Part shown: positions 1-8,276 of the stretch, in pieces
Layout: the number at the start of each line of letters is the position of its first letter
How positions within the stretch are numbered: the first letter of the stretch is position 1
Source of the DNA: an uncultured Butyricicoccus sp.
GTDB lineage: Bacteria > Bacillota > Clostridia > Oscillospirales > Butyricicoccaceae
DNA length: 26,464 nt
Assembly: GCA_900547195.1 (NCBI GenBank)
Contig: URFQ01000032.1
Span: 1 to 26,464, forward strand
Direction: 5' to 3'
The notes under the pieces: generated by a model
Seen by the model: only the letters and a program-made list of their open reading frames with translations
Database searches by the model: none
What the model was told of the DNA's origin: nothing
Position numbers and translations under genes: made by a program

Positions 1-473
1 CGCTCCGCGTTCCCTTTTTCAAACACCGCAATCTTGCAGATGCGGTCGTGTCGCGCGGCTTCCAGCAGGTCGGGGACATGCGTCAGCTTGGCATAATACA
101 TTTCCGCATTTTCGCGAAAAACCGGATTATCATCCTCGCAATACGCCGTTTTTTCACCAGCAAGGATCGTGTAAACGCCTACAGCTTTGCGCGTAATTTC
201 CAGCGGTTTCTGTAAATCCTTCAGAGGAATTTCGTCCACAAACAGCGCCTTGCCGCGGTCCACCGTCATCGCCCCGTTTTCTGCGATGAAAAGTAATTCA
301 TGCTCCAGCCCAGGAAACAGCTGGATCAGGTTGTAATACTGCCGCCCAGAAGCCGGTGTAAAGCGAATTCCCTTGTCGCTCAACTGTCGCAGCAAAGCAG
401 GTAGACCGGGGGAAAGTTGCTTGCGGCTATCAAGCAGCGTGCCGTCCAAATCGGCGGCGATCAGTTTGATCAT
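1..473 (-). CDS. Cof-type HAD-IIB sugar phosphatase, 3' end outside window
   Basis: The gene reads leftward off the window edge, so only the first 157 codons are visible. The N-terminus MIKLIAADLDGTLLDS holds HAD motif I (DxDGT(L)), where the first Asp is the phosphoryl-accepting nucleophile. The stretch FTPASGRQYYNL is the motif II region (T/S-x-GR) typical of Cof/YbiV-like HAD-IIB enzymes, which remove phosphate from sugar phosphates or similar small metabolites in the cytoplasm. The ATG at 473 follows an AGGAGGAAT ribosome binding site. Motifs III and IV and the cap lie mostly beyond the edge, so the substrate cannot be judged. Its likely promoter is an extended -10 (TGGTATAAT, complement of 511-519) inside the palindromic repeat just upstream. 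Confidence 0.88.
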   Translation of the reverse strand, partial: MIKLIAADLDGTLLDSRKQLSPGLPALLRQLSDKGIRFTPASGRQYYNLIQLFPGLEHELLFIAENGAMTVDRGKALFVDEIPLKDLQKPLEITRKAVGVYTILAGEKTAYCEDDNPVFRENAEMYYAKLTHVPDLLEAARHDRICKIAVFEKGNAE

Positions 474-510
474 GTGAGATTCCTCCTGAAAAGATTCTTA
501 TCTGTCGCTT

Positions 511-519
511 ATTATACCA
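511..519 (-). promoter_or_regulatory. Extended -10 promoter for the HAD gene
   Basis: On the minus strand this reads TGG-TATAAT, a consensus extended -10 element. Transcription would begin near 504, leaving about 30 nt before the ATG at 473. No good -35 is seen, which is usual for extended -10 promoters. It forms the outer end of the 97-bp repeat. Confidence 0.5.
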
Positions 520-712
520 TAGCGGCAGGCAAAATTTCGGCAAAATTTCCGCTTTAGCGCCGCTATGGTATAATTATAAAATAAGTGTATAATGGCCGCT
601 TGCGGTCATTATACCATAGCGGCAGGTAAAATTTCAGCAAAACCTCCGCATTAGCGCCGCTATGGTATAATCGTGAAATAAGCGTATAATGGCCGCTTGC
701 GGTCATTATACC
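511..712. repeat. 97-bp tandem repeat with overlapping palindromes
   Basis: Two full copies (511-607 and 608-704) differ at about 9 of 97 positions, followed by 8 bases of a third copy. Each copy holds a perfect 16-bp inverted repeat, ATTATACCATAGCGGC with GCCGCTATGGTATAAT (511-526/559-574 and 608-623/656-671). A second inverted repeat, GTATAATGGCCGC / GCGGTCATTATAC, lies at 587-599/602-614 and 684-696/699-711. The right arm of the second overlaps the left arm of the next copy's first palindrome, so the two folds exclude each other at the copy junction. The palindrome ends read as TGGTATAAT, an extended -10, on both strands. No coding sequence is credible here. It may be a MITE-like or intergenic palindromic element. 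Confidence 0.9.
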
Positions 713-754
713 AAAAATCCCCGCATGTGCATACCAGCAAACTGCACAGGAATG

Positions 755-780
755 CAAAATCCCCGGGCAAACGCCCGGGG
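755..780 (-). terminator. Terminator of the feoA-feoB-dtxR operon
   Basis: A perfect 8-bp GC stem, CCCCGGGC-AAAC-GCCCGGGG (761-780), lies just downstream of the dtxR stop. On the minus strand it is followed by ATTTTGC, a short T tract. Confidence 0.7.
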
Positions 781-787
781 AGCCGCA

Positions 788-1159
788 TTATTTTCGTTCC
801 ATCGCCTCACGGAGACGGTCGATCATCTCCGCGCTGACCACATGTTCCATGCGGCAGGCGTCGTTTTCCGCGATGTCGCGCGGCACGCCGAGCGTCTCGA
901 CCAGATAACGGCACAAAAGTTCGTGACGGCGGCGCACCTCGGCCGCGCGTTCCAAGCCGGCCGCGGTCAGTACCACCTTTCCATAGTATGCCGGTTCGAC
1001 CATTCCGGCCTCGCGCAGCACGCCGAGCGCCTTGGACACCGATGCGCGCGACACGCCCAGCCGACGCGCGATATCCACCGAGCGCACCGAACCCTGCTCG
1101 CGCGAGATGTCCAAAATCAGCTCCAGGTAATTTTCCCCCGATTCACGAATGAGTGCCAT
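788..1159 (-). CDS. DtxR/MntR-family metal-dependent repressor
   Basis: A 123-aa cytoplasmic regulator, close to MntR in size. The N-terminal winged helix-turn-helix (SVRSVDIARRLGVSRASVSK, then a wing near YYGKVVLTAAG) is followed by a helical dimerisation domain. Metal-ligand motifs of the family are present: ESGENYLE near the N-terminus, RRHELL, and ENDACRMEHVVS. The family represses metal uptake when Fe(II) or Mn(II) is bound. The ATG at 1159 is preferred over an upstream in-frame TTG at 1171 because GGGAGG lies 4 nt before the ATG. It is the last gene of feoA-feoB-dtxR, 21 nt after feoB, so it probably controls this operon through the GTTAG-type sites upstream of feoA. Fe versus Mn specificity cannot be told from sequence. 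Confidence 0.88.
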   Translation of the reverse strand: MALIRESGENYLELILDISREQGSVRSVDIARRLGVSRASVSKALGVLREAGMVEPAYYGKVVLTAAGLERAAEVRRRHELLCRYLVETLGVPRDIAENDACRMEHVVSAEMIDRLREAMERK

Positions 1160-1180
1160 AATTCCTCCCAAAGATGTCGC

Positions 1181-3196
1181 TTACAGCAGGATAATACTGC
1201 CGATGGTGTGGATAATAAACGCGGTCAGCCACGCCAGAGCAATCTGCAACGCCGCCGAACCAAACGCCCAGCGCCATCCGCCCATCTCGCGCTTGATGGT
1301 CGCAAAGGCGGACATGCAGGGCATATAAAGCAGAGTAAAGACCAGAAAACAGTATCCGGCCAGCGGGGTAAAGCTGCCCGCGAGAAGCGAAGACAGCATT
1401 GCGCTGTCGCCGCCGGCGCCATACAGCACGGACAGCGTGGAAACCACCGCTTCCTTGGCAACCAAGCCGGCCAGCAGCGATACCGCGGCCTCCCAGGTGC
1501 CGAACCCAAGCGGTGCGAACACGGGCGCGAGGAAACGGCCGAAGCAGCCGAGGATGGAGTCGGCTGAGGTCTGCGCAACCGATAGGGTTGGGGTAAAGTT
1601 TTGCAGCAGCCAGATGAGCACACTCATCAGGAAAATAATTGTACCGGCCTTTGTGAGAAAGTCCTTTGCGCGGTCGAGCATGTTGCGCACCGTGCCCTTG
1701 AAGGTGGGCAGGCGGTAGGTCGGCAGTTCGAGCACGAAACCCGACGATACGCCGCGGAATACGGTCTTTTTCAGCAGGAAGCCCGCGATGATCGCCATAA
1801 AAATGCCGAGGACATACAGGCTGATGGTGACCAGCCCGGCATGGCCCGGGAAAAAGGTGTGCGCAAACAGCGCATATACCGGCAGCTTGGCGCCGCAAGA
1901 CATGAATGGCGTGAGCATGATGGTCATGCGGCGGTCTTTTTCGTTTTCCATGGTGCGTGCGGCCATGACCGCCGGGGTTGTGCAGCCAAAGCCCATCAGC
2001 ATGGGCACGAACGATTTGCCCGACAGGCCAATCTTACGCAGCAGGGTGTCCATTACGAACGCAATACGCGCGAGGTAGCCGGTATCCTCCAAAATAGACA
2101 GGAAAAAGAACAGGATGATGATCTGCGGCAGGAAGCTCACCACGCCGCCAACGCCGCCGATGACGCCGTCGCACACTAGGCCGATCACCCAGTCGGACGC
2201 GCCCGCGTCCACCAGCAGGCTTTCCACAAACGGCGAAAAATGCCCCTGGATCAGGTTGTCCAGCCCATCCATCAGGAACGAGCCCACCGGCCCGAACGTG
2301 GTCAGGAACATGATGCACATAAGCACCGCGAAGATGGGCAGCGCCAGCCATTTGTTCATCACAATGCGGTCAATGCGTTCCGTGGTGGTAAGCTTAGGGT
2401 TCATCGGCCGCTGATAGCATTTTTTTACCACGGTTTCGATGAAATCATAGAGCGCATCCGCCATGATCATCTGATTGTCGGTGGAATTCTGATGGCTGCA
2501 CAGGCCGAGCGCAATGTGTGAGATCTCATGCCGGATATTTTCCGGCAGTTCGACCGTCTTTTGCACATGACTGTCGCCCTCCAAAAATTTGCAGGCATAG
2601 AAGGGCAGGCTGACTTTCCGCAGCGGCAGCGGTTCGAGCAGGCCGGACACCTGCCGGATTGCTGCGCCCACGCCGTGCAGATAGCCCGGCTGGCGCACAG
2701 GCGGCTGCATTTCACCCGTAACCGCATCCAGGAGGGCAGACATGTTTTCCCCGCGCCGTGCCGAAATGGGGATGACGCGCACGCCGAGCGCCTCGCCCAT
2801 GGCGTCGCAGTCGATCTGGATGCCCTGCGCGCGGCAGTCGTCAATAAAGTTGAGCGCAATCACCATGGGAAGCCCCAGGGCGATGAGCTGCATGGTTAAG
2901 TACAGGTTGCGCTCGATGTTGGCGGCATCTACGATGTTGAGAATGCCGTCCAGCTCCTCCGAAAGGACGAATTCGCGCGCGATGATCTCCTCCTGCGTGT
3001 AGGGCGAGAGCGAATAGATACCGGGCAGGTCGACGACGTCGACCGTTTTGCCCGCGTGCTTGATTTGACCGGTCTTACGGTCGACCGTCACACCCGGCCA
3101 GTTGCCGACGTGCTGGTTGGAACCGGTCAGCTTGTTGAACAGGGTGGTTTTGCCGCTGTTCGGATTGCCCATGATGGCAATAGTTGTTCTTCCCAT
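1181..3196 (-). CDS. feoB: FeoB ferrous iron transport protein (first copy)
   Basis: A 671-aa inner-membrane Fe(II) importer with an N-terminal G domain. G1 is GNPNSGKT (residues 10-17), G3 is DLPG, G4 is NFID and G5 is ISA. A helical linker follows, then about eight to ten membrane segments with two gate-like repeats (SILEDTGYLARIAFVMD and the GFGCTTPAVMAARTMENEKDRR region). The length is near that of clostridial FeoB (650-730 aa). The ATG at 3196 has only a weak ribosome binding site but lies 9 nt after the feoA stop, so translation is probably coupled. A later start would delete the first beta strand of the G domain. It is clearly diverged from the second FeoB at 22637-24805 and lacks a downstream FeoB-associated Cys-rich protein. 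Confidence 0.96.
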   Translation of the reverse strand: MGRTTIAIMGNPNSGKTTLFNKLTGSNQHVGNWPGVTVDRKTGQIKHAGKTVDVVDLPGIYSLSPYTQEEIIAREFVLSEELDGILNIVDAANIERNLYLTMQLIALGLPMVIALNFIDDCRAQGIQIDCDAMGEALGVRVIPISARRGENMSALLDAVTGEMQPPVRQPGYLHGVGAAIRQVSGLLEPLPLRKVSLPFYACKFLEGDSHVQKTVELPENIRHEISHIALGLCSHQNSTDNQMIMADALYDFIETVVKKCYQRPMNPKLTTTERIDRIVMNKWLALPIFAVLMCIMFLTTFGPVGSFLMDGLDNLIQGHFSPFVESLLVDAGASDWVIGLVCDGVIGGVGGVVSFLPQIIILFFFLSILEDTGYLARIAFVMDTLLRKIGLSGKSFVPMLMGFGCTTPAVMAARTMENEKDRRMTIMLTPFMSCGAKLPVYALFAHTFFPGHAGLVTISLYVLGIFMAIIAGFLLKKTVFRGVSSGFVLELPTYRLPTFKGTVRNMLDRAKDFLTKAGTIIFLMSVLIWLLQNFTPTLSVAQTSADSILGCFGRFLAPVFAPLGFGTWEAAVSLLAGLVAKEAVVSTLSVLYGAGGDSAMLSSLLAGSFTPLAGYCFLVFTLLYMPCMSAFATIKREMGGWRWAFGSAALQIALAWLTAFIIHTIGSIILL

Positions 3197-3205
3197 TTTG
3201 CTGTT

Positions 3206-3436
3206 TTAGTTCCATTCCTCAAGACAAATTTTTTGCGCTTCGTCCCTGCGAAGCGACAGGCTGTAGCCGCGCAGGCGAACCGCGAGCGGATCGCCGAACG
3301 GCGCGCGCCGTTCCATGATGATGGATACGCCGCGAGTGATGCCCATATCGAGAAAGCGCTGCTTGACGGCGCCCTCGGCGGTGAGCTCACGCACAACGCC
3401 CGACTGACCGGGCTTCAGGTTTGCAAGGGTTTTCAT
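3206..3436 (-). CDS. feoA: FeoA SH3-like protein (first copy)
   Basis: A 76-aa FeoA-domain protein that helps FeoB-driven Fe(II) uptake at the cytoplasmic face. Family features include NLKPGQSGVVREL, the KQRFLDMGITRG motif, and APFGDPLAVRLRGYSLSLRRDEA. The ATG at 3436 follows AAAGGGGGAATGGG. An in-frame ATG further upstream would add 16 residues with no family similarity. It is the first gene of feoA-feoB-dtxR. The promoter TTGACA-17-TACAAT lies at 3490-3518. Confidence 0.95.
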   Translation of the reverse strand: MKTLANLKPGQSGVVRELTAEGAVKQRFLDMGITRGVSIIMERRAPFGDPLAVRLRGYSLSLRRDEAQKICLEEWN

Positions 3437-3489
3437 CCCATTCCCCCTTTGATGAATCCGTGAATTGTTTCCCTTGGTTAACAATATTT

Positions 3490-3518
3490 ATTGTATGCCC
3501 ACGCTAACCGCTTGTCAA
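3490..3518 (-). promoter_or_regulatory. feoA promoter with embedded GTTAGC half-site
   Basis: On the minus strand: TTGACA (3518-3513), a 17-bp spacer, then TACAAT (3495-3490). The spacer contains GGTTAGC (complement of 3503-3509), 4 nt after the -35. A reverse-orientation GTTAACC (3476-3482) lies past the -10. A regulator bound there would cover the promoter. The same TTGACA + 4-6 nt + GTTAG arrangement precedes both transcription units of the second feo locus. Confidence 0.75.
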
Positions 3519-3591
3519 GAGGGGGAGGCATATTCCGCAAGAAAATCCATGTGTGCGCAAAAACAAAACAAAATACCGGTAAAATCCGCGC

Positions 3592-3623
3592 AAAAAAATG
3601 CCGCCTGCACACAGGATGCGGCA
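3592..3623 (-). terminator. glgA terminator
   Basis: On the minus strand TGCCGC-ATC-CTG-TGTG-CAG-GCGGCA (3623-3599) is followed by seven T (3598-3592), 20 nt past the glgA stop. Confidence 0.8.
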
Positions 3624-3642
3624 AGCGGCAAAACACAGGACG

Positions 3643-5085
3643 TTAAGATAGGGAATCGTACAGGGCTTCATATTTCTTGGCGGATTCGTTCCACGAGAAA
3701 TCCGCCTGCATGCCGCGCTTCACCATGGCGTCCCAGGCGTCGCGATCATCATAGAAGATCTGCTCGGCATAGAAAATCGTGCCCAGCATCTCGTCGGCAT
3801 TGTAGTTGGCAAAAGAGAATCCGGTGCCGGTGCCGGCGAACTGGTTGTATGGCCGCACGGTGTCGCGCAGGCCGCCGGTCTCGCGCACGATCGGCACGGT
3901 GCCGTAGCGCAGGGAGATGAGCTGGGTCAGGCCGCACGGCTCAAAGCGGGACGGCATGAGCATGGCGTCCGCGGCCGCATACAGCCGGTGGGCGCGCTCG
4001 TCGTTAAAGTAAATATTTGCGGAAACCTTATCCTTCCGCGACCACTCATAGTGGCGCAGCAGGTTTTCGTAGCGCGGGTCGCCGGTGCCGATGACGACAA
4101 ACTGGATACGCGAATCCAGCAGGCGGCCGAGCACCCACTCGACCAGATCGAGTCCCTTCTGGTCGGTCAGGCGGGTGATCATGGCAATCATCATGACTTC
4201 CGGATCCACCGGCAGGCCAAGCTCTTCCTGCAAACGGGCCTTATTGGCCGCTTTTCCCTTGCGGAAGGTGTCGGCCGTGTAGGTCTGGTACAGCTTGCTG
4301 TCGGCTGCGGGGTTGTAGATGCTGTAGTCGATGCCGTTGACAATGCCGGAGAGCGTGTCCGACTTGGCGCGCAGCAGACCGTCCAGTCCCTCGCCATAGT
4401 ACGGCATCTTGATTTCTTCCGCGTAGGTATTGGAAACCGTCGTGATGCGGTCGGCGTAGACCAGACCGCCCTTGAGCATATTTGCGTCCTTCTTGAACTC
4501 CATGCGGTCGGGCAGGAAGACATAATCGGGCAGGTCGGTGTAGAGCTTCAGGGTCTGGATGTCCCAAACGCCCTGGAACTTGAGGTTGTGGATGGTCATG
4601 ATGGTGCGGATGCCGTGGTAGAAGGGGTTGGATTTAAACAGCGTGTGCAGGAACACCGGCGTCACGCCCGTCTGCCAGTCGTGGCAGTGAATGACGTCCG
4701 GATGGAAATCAATCACCGGCAGGATGGCCAGCGCAGCCTTGGAGAAGAAGCAGAACTTCTCGATATCCCAGTGGATATCTCCATAGGGCTTTTCCCCGTT
4801 GAAATAGTGCTCGTTGTCAATGAAATAGTAGGTCACGCCATCCAGTTCGTAGGTCATGATCCCCACGTAAACATTGCCGAGCTGCCCGAGATCCATATAA
4901 AAATGATGGATGTAGCGGAACTGGCTGCGAAATTTGTCCGGGATGCACGCGTAGTCGGGCAGCACAACGCGCACATCGTACTTGCTGCGGTCAAGCGACT
5001 TGGGAAGCGCGCCAACCACGTCGGCCAGTCCGCCGGTTTTGACAAAAGGAACGCATTCAGAAGCGACAAACAGAATGTTTTTCAT
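3643..5085 (-). CDS. glgA: Glycogen synthase (ADP-glucose type, GT5)
   Basis: A 480-aa enzyme, the normal GlgA length (about 477). It transfers glucose from ADP-glucose to the non-reducing end of alpha-1,4-glucan in the cytoplasm. The N-terminal Rossmann domain carries the ADP-glucose motif KTGGLADVVGALP near residue 15. The C-terminal domain carries SRFEPCGLTQLISLRYGT (the E-x7-E type motif) and ETGGLRDTV. HCHDWQTG is also typical. The ATG at 5085 follows AGGAGGATTGAA. A further upstream in-frame ATG lacks a ribosome binding site. No glgB, glgC, glgD or glgP lies in the window, so it stands alone here between the feo operon and a divergent two-component operon. Confidence 0.96.
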   Translation of the reverse strand: MKNILFVASECVPFVKTGGLADVVGALPKSLDRSKYDVRVVLPDYACIPDKFRSQFRYIHHFYMDLGQLGNVYVGIMTYELDGVTYYFIDNEHYFNGEKPYGDIHWDIEKFCFFSKAALAILPVIDFHPDVIHCHDWQTGVTPVFLHTLFKSNPFYHGIRTIMTIHNLKFQGVWDIQTLKLYTDLPDYVFLPDRMEFKKDANMLKGGLVYADRITTVSNTYAEEIKMPYYGEGLDGLLRAKSDTLSGIVNGIDYSIYNPAADSKLYQTYTADTFRKGKAANKARLQEELGLPVDPEVMMIAMITRLTDQKGLDLVEWVLGRLLDSRIQFVVIGTGDPRYENLLRHYEWSRKDKVSANIYFNDERAHRLYAAADAMLMPSRFEPCGLTQLISLRYGTVPIVRETGGLRDTVRPYNQFAGTGTGFSFANYNADEMLGTIFYAEQIFYDDRDAWDAMVKRGMQADFSWNESAKKYEALYDSLS

Positions 5086-5165
5086 TTCAATCCTCCTTGT
5101 TTTTGCGAATCCGCATTCGCCGGTGCAGGTGGCCCGGAAACCGCGCCACATAAGTTTCTAATCTT

Positions 5166-5174
5166 AGTATACCA
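5166..5174 (-). promoter_or_regulatory. glgA extended -10 promoter
   Basis: The minus strand reads TGG-TATACT, about 80 nt upstream of the glgA start. No convincing -35 is seen. The 5086-5306 gap otherwise holds only the divergent promoter of the response-regulator operon. Confidence 0.5.
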
Positions 5175-5248
5175 TATTTTTTGGCCTTGGAGGGAAAAAT
5201 GCAGGAATTCGTATCCGAAAATTTTCCTGCGCACGCGGGATGCAAATA

Positions 5249-5257
5249 TGATACAAT
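5249..5257 (+). promoter_or_regulatory. Extended -10 promoter of the two-component operon
   Basis: TGA-TACAAT lies about 50 nt before the response regulator ATG, in an AT-rich stretch. There is no clear -35. Confidence 0.4.
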
Positions 5258-5306
5258 AATTTTATAAGATAAATCATAAAGAAATGGAGAAGAAAGGGGA
5301 AACAAG

Positions 5307-5960
5307 ATGCTTCGTGTGCTGATTGTGGAGGATGAGCGGCCGATTTCCGAGCTGATCCGCATGAGCCTCACTGGGGCGGGATACCAGTGCGCCTGCGTGT
5401 ACGACGGCCTGGCAGCGGCCGACATCCTGGAGCAGGAGACCTTTGACCTGATCCTGCTCGACGTGATGCTGCCCGGCGCGGATGGGTTTGAACTTATGGA
5501 GTATATCCGCCCGCGGGAAATTCCGGTCATTTTCCTGACCGCGCGCGGCTCGGTGGCGGACCGTGTCCGGGGGCTGAAACTCGGCGCGGACGACTATCTG
5601 GTCAAGCCGTTCGAAATCATCGAGCTGCTGGCGCGCGTCGAAACCGTATTGCGGCGCTATCATAAGCTGGACCGCACCATGGAGGTCAGCGGGCTGTCCA
5701 TCGACGTATCCTCGCGCACCGTAACGCGCGACGGCGCAGAGATTGCGTTGACCAAAAAGGAATTTGAGCTGCTGCTGCTCTTTGCCCGCAACCCTGGCAT
5801 TGCGCTTTACCGTGAGACCATCTACGAGCGGGTGTGGGAGAGCGATTACATGGGCGACAGCCGTACCGTCGATTTGCACGTGCAGCGTTTGCGGCGCAAG
5901 GTCGGCTGGGAGGAACATCTGAGAGCCGTTTATAAGGTGGGCTATCGCCTGGAGGTATGA
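5307..5960 (+). CDS. OmpR/PhoB-family response regulator
   Basis: A 217-aa DNA-binding regulator. The receiver domain (about 1-115) has acidic residues E8-D9-E10, phospho-acceptor D52 (LILLDVMLPG), T78 and K100 (VKPF). The C-terminal winged helix (about 125-217) has LTKKEFELLLLFARNPG, the RETIYERVW segment and SRTVDLHVQRLRRKV, all typical of OmpR-type effectors. The start follows AAAGGGGAAACAAG. The stop overlaps the kinase start region, so the two are co-transcribed. Because a DD-carboxypeptidase lies two genes downstream, a VanR-like role in a cell-envelope response is a reasonable inference. Confidence 0.95.
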   Translation: MLRVLIVEDERPISELIRMSLTGAGYQCACVYDGLAAADILEQETFDLILLDVMLPGADGFELMEYIRPREIPVIFLTARGSVADRVRGLKLGADDYLVKPFEIIELLARVETVLRRYHKLDRTMEVSGLSIDVSSRTVTRDGAEIALTKKEFELLLLFARNPGIALYRETIYERVWESDYMGDSRTVDLHVQRLRRKVGWEEHLRAVYKVGYRLEV

Positions 5961-5962
5961 GT

Positions 5963-7357
5963 ATGAGCTACCGCGACAAGCTGCGGCTAATGATCGTGCT
6001 GCTGCTCGCGCTGTCGGTAGGCCTGTCGGGCGCATGGCTGATCACGTCCTCGTTTGACGGCGCGCTGGAGCGGGAGGTCACAGCCGCGCAGACCGAGCAG
6101 CGCATGGCGCTCTATATGCTGGCCGCGGCCGCGGGCGGACGGGAGGACGACGCGGAAACCCTGGCTGCCGCGGTGCGCACTTTGGAGCGGCAGACCGGGC
6201 AGCCCTTCCGGCTGACCGGCGTGGACGGCGCTGTGCTCTATGAGCAGGCGCGCGGCAGCGGCTTTCAGGGCGGCCTGACTGCGCAGGCGGCGGCCGACAC
6301 CATGGTATGGCGCATTCAGGAGGTTGCGGACGGCAGTCACGCCATCCAGATTGCGGGCGCGCTGAGCGGGGAGGGCGGTACGCTGTACCTGGAGGCGCTG
6401 CGCCCGGTTGAGGATGTGTACCGTGCCCGGGACGATCTGGCGCGCAGCTTCTGCGGGCTGCTGCTCGCGGTCGCCGTCGCAGGCACGCTGGCCGCTACGC
6501 TGCTTTCGCGCTGGCTGACCGGTTCGCTGACCGCGCTGGCGGCAACCGCGCGCGCGATTACAGACGGCGACCTTACGCGCCGCGCAGCCGAGACCGGCGC
6601 GGACGAAATCGGGCAGCTCGCGCGCGATTTCAACACCATGACCGGCCGCCTGTCCGACAACATCGCGGCGCTGGAGGACACTATGGCCCGGCAGGAGGAG
6701 TTTATGGCTTCGTTTGCACACGAAATGCGGACGCCCATGACCTCGATCATCGGCTATGCCGATCTGCTGCGTTCGCAGGAACTGCCGCGCGAGGTGCGCG
6801 CCGAGGCGGCAAATTATATCTTTTCCGAAGGCCGGCGCATGGAAAGCCTGTCCAATAAGCTGCTCGATCTCATCGTTTTGAAAAAGCAGGATTTTGTCAA
6901 AAAGCCGTGCCAGATGGGGCGGCTGATCGCGCAGGCGGGCGGCCTGTTTGACCAGACCTTCCGGCAGGCGGGCATTTCCCTGCGCTGCAAGCTGGACGGT
7001 ACGGTTTGGCCGGTCGAGCCGGATTTGTTTAAGACCCTGCTCATCAACCTGCTGGACAACGCCCGCAAGGCCATGCCCGAGGGCGGCGAAATTACACTCA
7101 CCGCCGCAAAGGATGGAGAGGACTGGCGTATGGCCGTGTCCGATACCGGCCGCGGTATGCCGCCCGAGGCAATCCCGCGCCTGACCGAAGCGTTTTACCG
7201 GGTGGATAAGGCGCGCGCCCGCGCAAGCGGCGGAGTGGGGCTTGGGCTGCGGCTGTGCGCGGAGATTGTACAGATCCACCACGGCACGCTGTCGTTTGAC
7301 AGCGCGGAAGGCCGTGGTACCACGGTGACCGTCCGGTTGAAAGGGGACGTGGAATGA
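5963..7357 (+). CDS. Membrane sensor histidine kinase
   Basis: A 464-aa kinase partnered with the preceding regulator. TM1 spans about residues 7-29, then comes an extracytoplasmic sensor of roughly 130 residues, TM2 (GLLLAVAVAGTLAATLL), HAMP (ARAITDGDLTRRA), HisKA with H253 in SFAHEMRTPM, and the ATPase domain with N box NLLDNARKA, G1 DTGRGM and G2 GVGLGL. The ATG at 5963 sits 7 nt after GGAGG. Another in-frame ATG at 5957 overlaps the regulator stop but is only 1 nt from GGAGG. The ligand is unknown and the sensor region has no recognisable fold. Confidence 0.95.
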   Translation: MSYRDKLRLMIVLLLALSVGLSGAWLITSSFDGALEREVTAAQTEQRMALYMLAAAAGGREDDAETLAAAVRTLERQTGQPFRLTGVDGAVLYEQARGSGFQGGLTAQAAADTMVWRIQEVADGSHAIQIAGALSGEGGTLYLEALRPVEDVYRARDDLARSFCGLLLAVAVAGTLAATLLSRWLTGSLTALAATARAITDGDLTRRAAETGADEIGQLARDFNTMTGRLSDNIAALEDTMARQEEFMASFAHEMRTPMTSIIGYADLLRSQELPREVRAEAANYIFSEGRRMESLSNKLLDLIVLKKQDFVKKPCQMGRLIAQAGGLFDQTFRQAGISLRCKLDGTVWPVEPDLFKTLLINLLDNARKAMPEGGEITLTAAKDGEDWRMAVSDTGRGMPPEAIPRLTEAFYRVDKARARASGGVGLGLRLCAEIVQIHHGTLSFDSAEGRGTTVTVRLKGDVE

Positions 7358-8151
7358 AACAGAACCTGAAACGCCTCGCCGGCGCCCTGGCGCTGTGCGC
7401 GGTGCTTGCGGGCTGCGCATTGCTGCCCACGGCGCTTGCGTGGGTGCGTGATTATCAGCAGCACGGCGCCGTGCGCACGACCAAGATGGAACCCATTGCC
7501 ATGGGCAGCGACGAACAGTATTCCCTGATCGAGAGGTTCCAGCTTGCTGGCAGCGAGCTGCAGCTGTATCATAACGTGCAGACGATGAGTTTTGCTACGG
7601 GCGTGAACTACGATCACACAACGGCGATACAAAATGCGCGCACGCAGCTGGATGCATTGTATGCCCACGGCCTGATTCCGGTAAACAGTGTGGAGTTCGA
7701 AGAGTTTTTTGTGGAATCGATCGAATATGCGGCGGACGCTGATGATCCGGCACGCAACCTGATGGTGTGGACCATTGGGGCATTTTCCGACCGGTATTAC
7801 GCCCAGGCGTTCATGGATGATGAAAGCGGCCTGCTGCTGTCCTTTTGGCTCAACGGGACGGACGCCTGGATGGAGAGTATGGAACTGACAACCTGTGCCA
7901 AAGCGTGGAGCGACTATCTGGGCCTGACCTTGCAGGAGGGCTATGATACGCTGACGCGCGAAAAGGATGCGGATATGGCTTTGGAAATCTATGATGTCGT
8001 CCGTCCGGCCTATGACGCCGAGTACCGCAAAAAATATGGACTTGTTGCCGAAGAATTGCGAGCATTGCGTGTGACGCTAAAAGACGGGAAGAGTGAAATT
8101 GTATACCGCATTTACAGCGTGGCTAGCGAGTGCGGGATCGTGCTGGAGTGA
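7354..8151 (+). CDS. Putative lipoprotein of unknown function in the kinase operon
   Basis: A 265-aa protein whose ATG overlaps the kinase stop (ATGA), which indicates translational coupling. The N-terminus has basic residues, a hydrophobic core and LAGC at about residues 18-21, consistent with a lipobox (Cys21). It could also be a simple membrane anchor, because hydrophobic residues continue to about residue 30. The rest is soluble, acidic and alpha/beta-like, and I do not recognise a family. The position between a sensor kinase and a DD-carboxypeptidase suggests a surface protein that modulates signalling or peptidoglycan work. That is inference from context only. Confidence 0.8.
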   Translation: MKQNLKRLAGALALCAVLAGCALLPTALAWVRDYQQHGAVRTTKMEPIAMGSDEQYSLIERFQLAGSELQLYHNVQTMSFATGVNYDHTTAIQNARTQLDALYAHGLIPVNSVEFEEFFVESIEYAADADDPARNLMVWTIGAFSDRYYAQAFMDDESGLLLSFWLNGTDAWMESMELTTCAKAWSDYLGLTLQEGYDTLTREKDADMALEIYDVVRPAYDAEYRKKYGLVAEELRALRVTLKDGKSEIVYRIYSVASECGIVLE

Positions 8152-8276
8152 TAAATTGGGCAAATCTGGGCAAAATGATGCCAAAATGATGCCCGAATGA
8201 TGCGGTTTTGCGGCAGACGCGCTGCCGGATGGATGCAAAACGCCGTTATCCTGTGGATATAGAAAGGATGATGGAT

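Noticed and set aside
689..1567. 292-aa plus-strand frame
   Set aside because: It lies across the repeat, the terminator and antisense to dtxR and feoB, with no ribosome binding site.
3988..5259. 423-aa open frame on the plus strand
   Set aside because: Antisense to glgA, whose motifs are unambiguous. Long antisense frames are expected in this GC-rich coding style, and it has no ribosome binding site or family features.
5987..7420. 477-aa minus-strand frame
   Set aside because: Antisense to the histidine kinase, which has a complete set of kinase motifs.
8152..8200. AATGATGCC direct repeats after the lipoprotein gene
   Set aside because: Only three imperfect 10-11 bp units without a T tract. 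Too short to call a regulatory array or terminator.
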